From NCBI RefSeq assembly GCF_000156195.1, contig NZ_GG688318.1, forward strand, positions 230,882 to 294,881: 64,000 nt of DNA. The letters are read 5' to 3'. This document shows positions 9,875 through 19,604 of the stretch, in pieces. Both the position numbers and the translations under genes were made by a program. This DNA comes from Bacteroides finegoldii DSM 17565. Its GTDB lineage: Bacteria > Bacteroidota > Bacteroidia > Bacteroidales > Bacteroidaceae. The notes beneath the pieces are model-generated. The model was not told the DNA's origin, made no database searches, and worked only from the letters and a program-made list of their open reading frames with translations. Every line of letters begins with the position of its first letter. The stretch's first letter is position 1.

Positions 9875-12800
9875 ATGCGAAAGTTCAACTTGACAATTTT
9901 ATTTCTTCTTGCCCTTCTTCCCGTATTATTTGCCGGACAGACAACCCGCATTCCATATCGGGGTATCTACGCCGACGATCCGAACGGCACTGCCGGAATA
10001 TATAATCCGGAAAGAGGTTTCCGCCTGGAAATAGCCGTAGACATCGCTAAAAAATGCGATGTGTGGAAACCGCAGGAATATCCGGGAATTACCGACTATC
10101 TGGAATCAGAGATAAACAAATACGCTTGCGACAGTGTCTCGTTAGTTCAAACATATTTTTATCTGCATGGATATATAGGCCGACAGCTACCTCCGGAAGC
10201 TTTTGCCACAATGGATGTCTACTTCAACAAGTTGCGCCAACTTGGCAAGAAAGCATTGCTACGGTTCGCCTACGAAACAGAACCGATGGGAACCGTCTCG
10301 TCAGGTCCCACAATGGAAGATATGTTTCGCCATATGAAACAATTGAAACCTTACCTCGAGAAAAACAAAGATGTCATACTGGCTCTTCAAGCCGGATTTA
10401 TCGGTGCATGGGGAGAATGGCACAGTTCCAAACATAATATCGAAAGTTCCGATGCGAACAAACGTATTATCCTTGAAAAGATCTGCCGGATGACCCCTCA
10501 AGATCGGGTGGTACAAGTCAGAGTGCCGGACTACAAGAACCTGTTACCCAAAGATAGCGAAGCCTACCGGAAAACCTCTTTCCATGACGACTTTATCGTA
10601 GTAGACCCACACAGATGGGACGGAAATATGCATGAAGGTACGCCCAACTTCGACCAGATTGTAGAAGAAGGAGCATTCATGCCCGTAGACGGCGAACTGC
10701 CTTGGGGAACGTGGAGCATGAACAAAGAGAACGGAGACGCGAACGGCTGGATCATAGACGGCAAAAAGACAGCACGACAATTATTCCTGGAGCATTACAC
10801 CTCATTAAGCGTCATCCACAATTACAAAGAGCGCGGTGCACCGGACAAGTATTCCATGATGTACTGGAAAGAAACACCCATCAGCGAAGAATACCTGAAA
10901 GAGAAGCACATGCCCGTCTCTGACGGATATTTTCGGAAACACGACGGCAGTGCTGCCCAAAGAAACGCATTTGAATATGTGCGCGATCATCTGGGATACC
11001 GTCTCGAATTGCAAGAACTGCAAATCGACACACTCAAGCATACGGATAACCATATCCTCAACCTTTCGCTCACATTGATAAACCGTGGCTTCTCTACGCT
11101 GTTCAATGAGCACCCTGTCTACTTCGTATTAGTGGACGAACACAACCAAGTGAAAGAGTTCCTGACCAATGCGGATACCAACAGTTTCCAGCCTTATCGA
11201 CCGGGAGATAAAACCTACACGCCTTTGATTCACACAATCAAAGGACAAGTGACCCTCCCCAAGACGGCGAACGGCACTTATAAACTCGGTTTATGGATAC
11301 CCGACGGTTCCCGACAGCTCCAACACCTTTCCCGCTTTGCTATCCGCTGCGCCAACGGAGATATTCCTTGGTGGATTTCGCCCGACCGACGTTATGGAAT
11401 CAATATCCTCACCACTCTGCAAGTGCCTGTATCATCAGCAGTCTCCTTTTCATCAGCAACAGCCTCACCCAAACTACCTTATCAAAGAGCGGATCTACCT
11501 ATTGAGGAGCGGGTAAAAGACTTGTTACAACGAATGACTCCGGAAGAGAAACTCGCTCAAATCAGACATATCCATTCTTGGGAGATATTCAACGGACAAG
11601 CGCTGGACGAACGCAAGTTGGAAGAAAAAGCGCAGGGAATGAGTTGGGGGTTCGTTGAGGGGTTTCCCCTGACGGCAGAAAACTGTGCAAAGAATATGCT
11701 AGCCATCCAACGCTTCATGGTCGAGAAAACTCGTTTAGGCATTCCTATCTTTACCGTAGCGGAATCGTTACACGGGGTAGTGCATGAGGGAGCCACCGTC
11801 TTCCCGCAGAACATTGCTCTAGGAAGTACTTTCGATACAGATCTCGCCTATCGCAAAACATCCATGATTGCCGACGAGCTCCATGCGGTAGGTATGCGGC
11901 AAGTGTTATCCCCCTGCATTGATGTAGTGCGAGACCTCCGCTGGGGAAGAGTGGAAGAGTCTTTCGGAGAAGATCCTTATCTCTGCGGAAGATTCGGCAT
12001 AGCCGAAGTGAAAGGGTATATGGACAACGGCATATCCCCCATGCTGAAACACTATGGTCCGCACGGCAACCCTTTAAGCGGCCTCAACCTCGCATCCGTA
12101 GAAACCAGTATCCGTGACCTGCACGAAGTCTATCTGAAACCGTTCGAAATGGTAATGAAGCAAGCGCCTACCCTCGCCGTGATGTCCGCCTATAACTCAT
12201 GGAACCGCATCCCTAATTCCGCCTCGCACTATCTGCTAACAGATGTTCTAAGAAAAGAATGGGGATTCAAAGGATATGTCTACTCGGATTGGGGAGCCAT
12301 TGAAATGCTGAAGAACTTCCACTTCACAGCCCGCAATTCGGAAGAAGCCGCCTTGCAGGCACTGACCGCCGGTCTGGATGTAGAAGCTTCGAGTGACTGC
12401 TATCCGGCCATCCCCGGACTGATAGAAAGAGGAGAGCTGAACCGCGAGATAGTGGACGAAGCTGTCCGCCGGGTATTGTATGCCAAATTCCGGATCGGTC
12501 TGTTTGATGATCCGTATGGAGAAAAATTTGCCAAAGGGGCTATTCACTCCGGGAAAGCGATAGCGCTATCGAAAAAGATAGCGGACGAATCGACCGTCTT
12601 ATTGAAAAATGAACGGCAGCTACTCCCTCTCTCTATCGGAAAGTTGAAATCGATTGCAGTCATTGGTCCGAACGCCGACCAGATACAATTCGGTGATTAC
12701 ACATGGACACGCGACAACCGTTTCGGAGTTACCCCCTTACAAGGTATCCGGAAATGGGCAGGCACAAACGTGAAAGTCAATTACGCTAAAGGTTGCAGTT

Positions 12801-13972
12801 TGGTATCTATGGATGAAAGTGGAATCCGGCAGGCGGTCGAGGCCGCCGAGCAAAGCGATGTCTGTGTGCTTTTTTGCGGAAGCGCCAGCGCGGCCTTGGC
12901 ACGCGACTATAAAAGTTCGACTTGCGGAGAAGGATTCGACCTCAACGACCTAACCTTGACAGGAGCACAACCCGCCTTGATAAAAGCGGTTCAAGCCACA
13001 GGCAAACCTGTCATTCTTGTCTTAGTAACCGGCAAGCCTTTTGCCATTCCCTGGGAAAAGAAAAATATACCGGCTATCCTGGTACAATGGTATGCCGGGG
13101 AACAGAGCGGGAACTCCATAGCGGACATCCTGTTCGGAAAGGTATCTCCCTCCGGTCGGCTGACATTCTCTTTTCCCGAAAGTACCGGACATCTCCCAGT
13201 CTACTATAATCATCTACGATCCGACCGTGGATTCTACAAATCTCCCGGCAGTTATGACTCACCGGGAAGAGATTATGTTTTCTCCGCTCCTGTCCCGCTA
13301 TGGTCATTCGGACACGGACTGACGTATACCACTTTCGAGTATTCCAACCTACAAACGGATCGAGCGTCTTATCTGCTCAACGATACCGTTCACGTACGTA
13401 TAGGTTTGAAAAACACCGGGAAGTGCGAAGGAAAAGAGGTGGTGCAATTGTATGTATCAGACGTATGCAGTTCGGTTGCCATGCCGGTACGCCAATTAAG
13501 AGATTTCCGCAAGGTAGCTCTCCAGGCAGGCGAGACTCAAATTGTCCGTCTCAGTATTCCTGTCAGTGAGCTTACCATTCTGAATGAGAAGAATGAAGCC
13601 ATCGTAGAACCGGGAGAATTCGAGATACAAGTAGGTTCTGCCTCCGACCATATTCTCTTACGGAAGACTATCCGAGTGGGACAGCCTCAACCGGTCGTGA
13701 ACAGGCAGGAACAGGTTCTACCCAAAAGTGAACGGCAGATAACCGTGCAAGGAGTCATCAGAGACGTGCAGGCCACCTTGATCCCCGAAGTCCGGATTTA
13801 TGAGAAAACGACCGGCAAACTGTTAGGGAAAAGTGACAATCGGGGAAATTTCACCGTAAAGACCGGCAATCGGGAGATACTGCGCTTTCAGAAGAAAGGT
13901 TATCAATCTCTAGAGAGGTTTGTTGACAATCAAGAAAATATAAATATAAGGATGGATTACGGAACCGACTAG
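9875..13972 (+). CDS. DUF4874-DUF4832 / GH3 glycoside hydrolase fusion with C-terminal carboxypeptidase-regulatory-like domain
   Basis: This 1365-residue exported protein joins two enzyme-like halves. After a signal peptide (RKFNLTILFLLALLPVLFAG), residues of about 25-535 match the DUF4874 plus DUF4832 architecture: NPERGFR, then GAWGEWH at 177-183 with an invariant-looking Glu181, then a beta-rich part with LNLSLTLINRG. Residues of about 540-1270 are a full GH3 enzyme with RVKDLLQRMTPEEKLAQI, KHYGPHGNP, the nucleophile Asp805 in YSDWGAIEM, and a fibronectin-III-like tail. A last domain (about 1290-1365, VQGVIRDVQ to KKGYQSLERF) resembles the carboxypeptidase regulatory-like fold. The frame extends upstream to a GTG at 9791, but ATG 9875 directly precedes the signal peptide. 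The GH3 call is firm; the N-terminal activity is unknown. Confidence 0.88.
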   Translation: MRKFNLTILFLLALLPVLFAGQTTRIPYRGIYADDPNGTAGIYNPERGFRLEIAVDIAKKCDVWKPQEYPGITDYLESEINKYACDSVSLVQTYFYLHGYIGRQLPPEAFATMDVYFNKLRQLGKKALLRFAYETEPMGTVSSGPTMEDMFRHMKQLKPYLEKNKDVILALQAGFIGAWGEWHSSKHNIESSDANKRIILEKICRMTPQDRVVQVRVPDYKNLLPKDSEAYRKTSFHDDFIVVDPHRWDGNMHEGTPNFDQIVEEGAFMPVDGELPWGTWSMNKENGDANGWIIDGKKTARQLFLEHYTSLSVIHNYKERGAPDKYSMMYWKETPISEEYLKEKHMPVSDGYFRKHDGSAAQRNAFEYVRDHLGYRLELQELQIDTLKHTDNHILNLSLTLINRGFSTLFNEHPVYFVLVDEHNQVKEFLTNADTNSFQPYRPGDKTYTPLIHTIKGQVTLPKTANGTYKLGLWIPDGSRQLQHLSRFAIRCANGDIPWWISPDRRYGINILTTLQVPVSSAVSFSSATASPKLPYQRADLPIEERVKDLLQRMTPEEKLAQIRHIHSWEIFNGQALDERKLEEKAQGMSWGFVEGFPLTAENCAKNMLAIQRFMVEKTRLGIPIFTVAESLHGVVHEGATVFPQNIALGSTFDTDLAYRKTSMIADELHAVGMRQVLSPCIDVVRDLRWGRVEESFGEDPYLCGRFGIAEVKGYMDNGISPMLKHYGPHGNPLSGLNLASVETSIRDLHEVYLKPFEMVMKQAPTLAVMSAYNSWNRIPNSASHYLLTDVLRKEWGFKGYVYSDWGAIEMLKNFHFTARNSEEAALQALTAGLDVEASSDCYPAIPGLIERGELNREIVDEAVRRVLYAKFRIGLFDDPYGEKFAKGAIHSGKAIALSKKIADESTVLLKNERQLLPLSIGKLKSIAVIGPNADQIQFGDYTWTRDNRFGVTPLQGIRKWAGTNVKVNYAKGCSLVSMDESGIRQAVEAAEQSDVCVLFCGSASAALARDYKSSTCGEGFDLNDLTLTGAQPALIKAVQATGKPVILVLVTGKPFAIPWEKKNIPAILVQWYAGEQSGNSIADILFGKVSPSGRLTFSFPESTGHLPVYYNHLRSDRGFYKSPGSYDSPGRDYVFSAPVPLWSFGHGLTYTTFEYSNLQTDRASYLLNDTVHVRIGLKNTGKCEGKEVVQLYVSDVCSSVAMPVRQLRDFRKVALQAGETQIVRLSIPVSELTILNEKNEAIVEPGEFEIQVGSASDHILLRKTIRVGQPQPVVNRQEQVLPKSERQITVQGVIRDVQATLIPEVRIYEKTTGKLLGKSDNRGNFTVKTGNREILRFQKKGYQSLERFVDNQENINIRMDYGTD

Positions 13973-14012
13973 ATTTTTTATACCATTTACACAGAGAAAG
14001 TCCGGCACCGAG

Positions 14013-14066
14013 GAAAACCTCCTCCGCCACCGAGAAAGGAAACAGATGGTAACGGAGGGAGTTTTC
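14013..14066. terminator. Hairpin between convergent GH3 fusion and SusD genes
   Basis: The arms GAAAACCTCCTCCG (14013-14026) and CGGAGGGAGTTTTC (14053-14066) are complementary at 12 of 14 positions and lie midway between two convergent genes. The outer A/T-rich part of each arm supplies a U-tract on either strand, so it can act as a bidirectional terminator. Confidence 0.65.
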
Positions 14067-14083
14067 TTATTGTTTCAGCAATT

Positions 14084-16018
14084 CTACCAAAGAGGATTCT
14101 GTACGATTTTCTTATTCACCTGAAGTTCATCGAAGGGTATTGGATGTAGATACATCGCCCGTTTCCAGGGGCGGTTTTCAATCAGTGTCCGGCGATAAAA
14201 GGATTGGTCTGTACCCAAAGGGCGGTTTCTTTCTCCGTTCATATTCATCCCATGTACAAATCGCTGGTCGGCATCCTCCCCTTCTCCGCAAATCATCCAG
14301 CGGCGGATGTCGAAGAAACGCTGTCCCTCAGCAAAAAGCTCTACCCTGCGCTCTTGTTGAATAGCCCTGCGTTGTAATTTCCGGTCGCCTATGATATTCT
14401 TTTTCCCGGTGGCTGCCAGCTCACGATATCCAAGTAACCCGGCACGCTCGCGTATCTTATCCAAATAATCAATAACACATTCGTCTTCGGGATCAATTTC
14501 ATTGCAGACTTCCGCATAATAAAGATAAAAATCCGCCAAACGGAACAAGATGGACGGACGTGCCCATTTCTTGATATAATCACCGGTGTACATAATCTGA
14601 CGATTCTTGAACTTATAAAGCAAATATCCGTTTCGAGGATAATCGCCAACCGAGTTGTCGCTTCCTTCCCCTTTTGCAAAACCGGCTCCCCAGTCATAAT
14701 TGAAACGTGGCTGTATATGCCAGCTTTTCCCCTCATAAGTGACAGCAGCATAGAAACGAGGTTCTCTGTCGGCATACATCGTAAAGATATTCTTATCGGT
14801 ACGTTTTCTATCGTTGCACGGATTGACGACCTCCGTAAATCCGCTTTCATCGTATCCAGTGCCCGGATCATCAATGGTCAGTCCGTCCTTCATGAAAAAA
14901 CCATCGACCGACTCTTGAGTGACACAAACGTGCGCCCATCCTTTATAGAGGTCACGCGGAGTCGTATTCTCCTCCATTACACCATCCTGGCTTCCGGTGT
15001 GATAATAGTTTCGTCCGGTAGCCCAGATTATCTCATCATTATAAGCCTGAAACACCTCATAAACAGAACGGTCGGCATCTATGGAGCCATCGGTTTGGTA
15101 AACCTTGTACAATCTGTATCCACAAGCTTCCGCATCTTCCAGTACCTCTTCGAGGCGCTTCTTGGCTATCTTCCATTTTTCCGGATCATAAGGAGGAAAC
15201 AAATATTCTCCATCATTGTTTTTCACTTCTAAAGCTTCCGCATATCCTCCGTTGAACAATGGAGAAGCAGCATATACCCATAATTTGGCGCGCAGCGCAA
15301 TAGCTGCCGAACGGGTAGGACGGACAATCTCATTCAAATTATACCGCTCATTCCCGTCAGGGATGGCAGCATTAATCAATGTAGGCGGCAAATCGCCCGA
15401 CTGAATCACCTCTTCGAGCAGCCGATCGATATAATCCACCAACTCATCCACCGTAGCCCGGGGAAAATTCAAATCCTTACTTTCCGGATCAACCTCTTCC
15501 GTCAGTAACGGCACCGGCCCATAAAGTTCAAACAGGGAAAAATAGGAATAGGCAATCAAGAACTTCGCTTCCGCTTTCATACGGCGTACACTTTCTTCCG
15601 TCAACTGCTGCTCATCTTCCACCGCTCCCAACGGCGTTACCCGTTTCAAGAAAATAAAAGCGTCACGTATCTCCCGATAAAGCACCCACCAGCGATGGAG
15701 GGGAGCGTTACTCGAATTGTAACCGGCTTCCATCAGCCGGGAAGAAGGTCCGCTGCTTATCAACGTTTCACCACAAAGAGACGACCAGACATTGGTGAAC
15801 CCACTGGCATTGTTACCGCCGGTACATGAATATTCGGAAATACAATTAAAAAGATTGGCGTGCCATTGCCGTGTATATGCCGGATTACGGAATACCGCTT
15901 CCAGATCCAACGACTCCGCGATCTCATTCGAGACATCCAGATAATCGGAACAAGCCGCCAAAGCCATGCAAAGCGTAAAACCGAGCGCCCCTATCATTTT
16001 CTTCCAAATTCGTTCCAT
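14084..16018 (-). CDS. SusD/RagB-family glycan-binding lipoprotein (ECF-regulated pair)
   Basis: This is the third SusD of the locus, 644 residues and the largest of the three. The lipoprotein signal ends MALAACS (Cys23). The SusD C-terminus is clear: SILFRLADFYLYYAEVCNEI and QQERRVELFAEGQRFFDIRRW. It lies 62 nt downstream of its SusC partner on the - strand and is the last gene of the ECF sigma / FecR / SusC / SusD unit. Its orientation, opposite to the other two pairs, means that it has separate transcription. Confidence 0.93.
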   Translation of the reverse strand: MERIWKKMIGALGFTLCMALAACSDYLDVSNEIAESLDLEAVFRNPAYTRQWHANLFNCISEYSCTGGNNASGFTNVWSSLCGETLISSGPSSRLMEAGYNSSNAPLHRWWVLYREIRDAFIFLKRVTPLGAVEDEQQLTEESVRRMKAEAKFLIAYSYFSLFELYGPVPLLTEEVDPESKDLNFPRATVDELVDYIDRLLEEVIQSGDLPPTLINAAIPDGNERYNLNEIVRPTRSAAIALRAKLWVYAASPLFNGGYAEALEVKNNDGEYLFPPYDPEKWKIAKKRLEEVLEDAEACGYRLYKVYQTDGSIDADRSVYEVFQAYNDEIIWATGRNYYHTGSQDGVMEENTTPRDLYKGWAHVCVTQESVDGFFMKDGLTIDDPGTGYDESGFTEVVNPCNDRKRTDKNIFTMYADREPRFYAAVTYEGKSWHIQPRFNYDWGAGFAKGEGSDNSVGDYPRNGYLLYKFKNRQIMYTGDYIKKWARPSILFRLADFYLYYAEVCNEIDPEDECVIDYLDKIRERAGLLGYRELAATGKKNIIGDRKLQRRAIQQERRVELFAEGQRFFDIRRWMICGEGEDADQRFVHGMNMNGERNRPLGTDQSFYRRTLIENRPWKRAMYLHPIPFDELQVNKKIVQNPLW

Positions 16019-16080
16019 CTTGTTTCCTTCCCTTAATTTAAATAAGTGACTTTTCTGTTTTTAATGAGTGACCTTCCGTT

Positions 16081-19000
16081 TTAATAAGTGATTTCCAAAC
16101 CAACAGTAAAGTTCCTGCAAAACGGATATTTAGCTCCCGAGTTAGCATTTCCCAATTCAGGGTCCCAATATTTAATCTTGTCCCACACCGCTACATTATT
16201 CCCCTGCACATAGACACGCAGATTCTCCATCCTCAGTCGCTGGAGTACCGATTTATCGAATTCATAACCTACTTCGATGTTCTTCAGACGCAGAAACGCC
16301 GCATCACGCATCCACCAGGTACTAGGCAATTGATTGTGCTGAAACGCTCCTGTGTGAAGACGCGGAAAAAACACCTTTTGATTGAAAGGTGCTTCAGCCG
16401 ACCAGTGGTCACGTATAATATCGCGGGCGGAACCATTGTCCCTGCCCGACGTAAAAGGAATGATATTACTAGGAGAAGCTATCAGACTGGCAGACGCATG
16501 AGACACTCCCTGAAAAAAAGCCCCGACAAACAGTCCGTTCCAAGAAAGATTCACCCCGAATCCATATACAATTTCCGGTATACCCGTAGAGTAAAATCCA
16601 CTGTCGTAGGTCTTATCGTAGGAATCGATAATGCCATCCTTGTTCAAGTCCCTATACTTGATATCACCCGGAGCCACATTTGCCGAAGGTTTCGGCAATC
16701 CTTCCCTCAATTGATAAGTCCGGGAACCGTCTCCCCTTTCCGTCACATCAAAGTCATCCGGAGTATACAGCCCCTCCGCAATATAAAGAGATTGCTGACC
16801 AATAGAGGTTCCCACTTGTGACATCCAACCATATTTAGGAGTAATTTCATCACATTCAATGATTTCATTCCTTGCATACGTTACATTTCCGCGAGCAGAA
16901 AGACCGACCGGTCCCCACTGATGTCGGAAAATGAGATTTGCATCCACCCCTTTATTCGTCGTAATACCGAAATTCTGATACATCCCGGTCCGGAAACCCG
17001 TAACAGCGGAAATGGTCTGCCGCTGAATCAGAATATCTTTTCTACGGTTACTAAAATAGTCAACAGAAAAATCAATCCTGCCTTCCCACAAGCCGACATC
17101 CAACCCAACATTCAACTTCCGTTCCGTTTCCCAACTAAGATTCGGACTGGCAAAGCTCCGTTCGTACACCCCACCGACCCAATTGGACACTCCGCCACCG
17201 GCACCGGGCGTCAGTCCGAGATCATATCCGGGACCGTCTGTCGTGACTTGTCCCCGATACGGAAAACGCACTAATCCACCATTTTGGCTGAACACATTGT
17301 CGTTACCCGCTATTCCGTAAGACGTTCTCAGTTTCAGCTTGGTCAAGCTGTTTTCCACCCCCTGCATAAATTTCTCATGACTGATATACCAGGCTATTCC
17401 CACTGCCGGAAATATCCCCCAGCGATGATTCTGCGCAAAATTCTCACTGCCAGTAGCTCCCATGCTGGCTTCTACGATATACCGGTCATCATAAGCGTAT
17501 GAGATACGCGATACAAGACTCTGTTTCCGATAGGGAAGCCGCAACAATCCTTCTTCCTGCTGGTACTGGGTCTCTTTTTGCATATACAGAAACAAAGCGG
17601 AAAGGTCATGCTTGTCCGCAAAGCGTTGCTGATAGTTCAGAGAAGCCTCCAGATAAATCCTTTTGGCTCCCGAAGTCTCTCCCTTGACAGGATCGCTCAA
17701 GGCAGTCCCCTCCTCCATCGTTTTCTTCTCCAGAGTACCATCCTCTTTCCGGCGCAACGCAAAATAAGTTTTAGGAGACTTGGTTCTCTTCGTCGAGGCT
17801 CCGAAGTCCGCATCAAACCCCATCATTCCTTTAACCAACAAGCCCGGAAGAAGAAAATCCATCTTTTGCTCCAAACAAACCTTCGACTGGAGATATGTAT
17901 CCCATGTCTTGGTATATCCGCTATGATTGAGCATACTGTAAGGCTGCTTGTCGTGTCCGTAGCCTAGATTACTGTAAATAGAAGCTGTTCCGTCCGAATA
18001 ATACATAGGAATAACGTGAGTAGGGCTATGGGTTATGTACGAAAATATCTGGTCGGAACTATATCCGGGATTATTCTTCATCACATACTGCCCGCTCAAA
18101 TCTACGGACAGTTGGGTAGTCTTTGTGATTGTCATATCAATGTTGGAGCGCAGATTAAAACGCTTCAAGTCAATATTGGCATCATAGTCCTCAATAGGAT
18201 TTGAACGATAGATTCCCTCTTCCGTATAATAAGCTCCCGAAACGAAAAAGCGTGTTTTCTCGGAACCGCCCCTGAAATTGATCGTATAACGCTGGCTTTG
18301 GGTGTGTTTCTTCAGCAAATCAGTCCAATCAACGGAAGGATATAAATCGGTATCCGCTCCCGAACGGTATTTTTCTATAACCTCATCGGTCACTTCCGGC
18401 TGAAAATGATCTTTATCCGGATTTCCCCGATCATTCCACACCGCCTCGTTATACATGGACAGATACTCACAGGCACCCAACGACCGGGGCATTCTGAAAG
18501 GAGTGGCAATGGCATATTGTGCGCTGAAATTAACGAGAGTCTTCTGTGGCCTTCCGCGTTTGGAAGTAATCAGCACGACACCATTTGCCCCTTCAGCTCC
18601 ATAAACAGCAGTGGCAGCGGCATCTTTAAGTACCGTAAAAGTCTCTATTTCATCTACATCGATATCTTCCATATTACGGGGAACACCATCCACCAGTACC
18701 AACGGGTTAGTTCCTCCCGTATACGAACTCTGTCCGCGAATGTAAAACTCCGCTTCGTCATTTCCCGGTTCGCCGCTACGCTGTACGGAAATCACACCGG
18801 CAATCCGTCCGGCAATATTGGTTGCCAGATTACGTTGTTTCACGTTCATATCTCGCGATTCCAATGTCTGTATAGACGAAACGACGCTGGATTTCTTCTG
18901 CTGTCCATATCCGACTACCACCACATCTCCCAGCCCAACCGGTAATTCCACCATACGCACATTAATGACCGGGACCTTCCTCACGATCCTTTCCTCGCTA

Positions 19001-19590
19001 TTATATCCGACATAACGAAATTCCAACCGGTCACCTTCCGTCACCTCAATCTGATAACGACCGTATAAATCGGAAACAACACCTGTGCTTTTCCCTTTCA
19101 CCAGAATATTGACACCGATAAGCGGGTTTCCGTCTCCATCCGTAATCAAGCCGCTAACGATGGCGGAAGAAAAAGCTTCCGTCATCGTTGGCGATTTACC
19201 GGCAATCTTGCCCGAAACAGGTTTTGGCCGTTTGGAAACAGCGATATAGTCATCAATCTGCCGACAGATATAGCTGTCGCCCAATACGGCATACAACGCT
19301 TCCAAAATATCGGATGTCTCTATCTTGACGGTCACCGGTTTCTTCCGGTCGAGTACCTCGTTATTATAGGCAATCTTGATTCCAGTCTGCTTGGTGATGG
19401 CGTCCAGTACGGCTTCTACCGGAGTATCCTTAAAATCAAGCACAATAGTGTACTTTTGAGCAAGTATATCCCCATAGAGAACAGCGCAATGCAGGTAACT
19501 GCCTGCCGTATACAGCAGCAGGAACAACATCACTATCCATTTCATCTTAATCAAGGTCAGCATAGGCTCTATTTTGTTTTTTCGTGACAC
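16081..19590 (-). CDS. SusC-like TonB-dependent transducer with STN signalling domain
   Basis: This 1169-residue receptor both imports ligand and signals. In order: an N-terminal membrane segment (KWIVMLFLLLYTAG), a secretin/TonB short N-terminal (STN) domain at about 47-118, a carboxypeptidase-regulatory-like domain at about 144-216, a TonB box DVVVVGYG at 222-229, a plug with VDGVPR and VLKDAAATAVYGAEGANGV, then the barrel ending NFTVGLEITY. STN domains contact a FecR anti-sigma factor, and fecR lies only 14 nt upstream, so ligand-dependent induction is expected. The start could be ATG 19590, or Met10 or Met16 of this frame; Met16 (19545) gives the most typical signal peptide. Confidence 0.94.
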   Translation of the reverse strand: MSRKNKIEPMLTLIKMKWIVMLFLLLYTAGSYLHCAVLYGDILAQKYTIVLDFKDTPVEAVLDAITKQTGIKIAYNNEVLDRKKPVTVKIETSDILEALYAVLGDSYICRQIDDYIAVSKRPKPVSGKIAGKSPTMTEAFSSAIVSGLITDGDGNPLIGVNILVKGKSTGVVSDLYGRYQIEVTEGDRLEFRYVGYNSEERIVRKVPVINVRMVELPVGLGDVVVVGYGQQKKSSVVSSIQTLESRDMNVKQRNLATNIAGRIAGVISVQRSGEPGNDEAEFYIRGQSSYTGGTNPLVLVDGVPRNMEDIDVDEIETFTVLKDAAATAVYGAEGANGVVLITSKRGRPQKTLVNFSAQYAIATPFRMPRSLGACEYLSMYNEAVWNDRGNPDKDHFQPEVTDEVIEKYRSGADTDLYPSVDWTDLLKKHTQSQRYTINFRGGSEKTRFFVSGAYYTEEGIYRSNPIEDYDANIDLKRFNLRSNIDMTITKTTQLSVDLSGQYVMKNNPGYSSDQIFSYITHSPTHVIPMYYSDGTASIYSNLGYGHDKQPYSMLNHSGYTKTWDTYLQSKVCLEQKMDFLLPGLLVKGMMGFDADFGASTKRTKSPKTYFALRRKEDGTLEKKTMEEGTALSDPVKGETSGAKRIYLEASLNYQQRFADKHDLSALFLYMQKETQYQQEEGLLRLPYRKQSLVSRISYAYDDRYIVEASMGATGSENFAQNHRWGIFPAVGIAWYISHEKFMQGVENSLTKLKLRTSYGIAGNDNVFSQNGGLVRFPYRGQVTTDGPGYDLGLTPGAGGGVSNWVGGVYERSFASPNLSWETERKLNVGLDVGLWEGRIDFSVDYFSNRRKDILIQRQTISAVTGFRTGMYQNFGITTNKGVDANLIFRHQWGPVGLSARGNVTYARNEIIECDEITPKYGWMSQVGTSIGQQSLYIAEGLYTPDDFDVTERGDGSRTYQLREGLPKPSANVAPGDIKYRDLNKDGIIDSYDKTYDSGFYSTGIPEIVYGFGVNLSWNGLFVGAFFQGVSHASASLIASPSNIIPFTSGRDNGSARDIIRDHWSAEAPFNQKVFFPRLHTGAFQHNQLPSTWWMRDAAFLRLKNIEVGYEFDKSVLQRLRMENLRVYVQGNNVAVWDKIKYWDPELGNANSGAKYPFCRNFTVGLEITY

Positions 19591-19604
19591 AGTTCTTTCT
19601 TACT

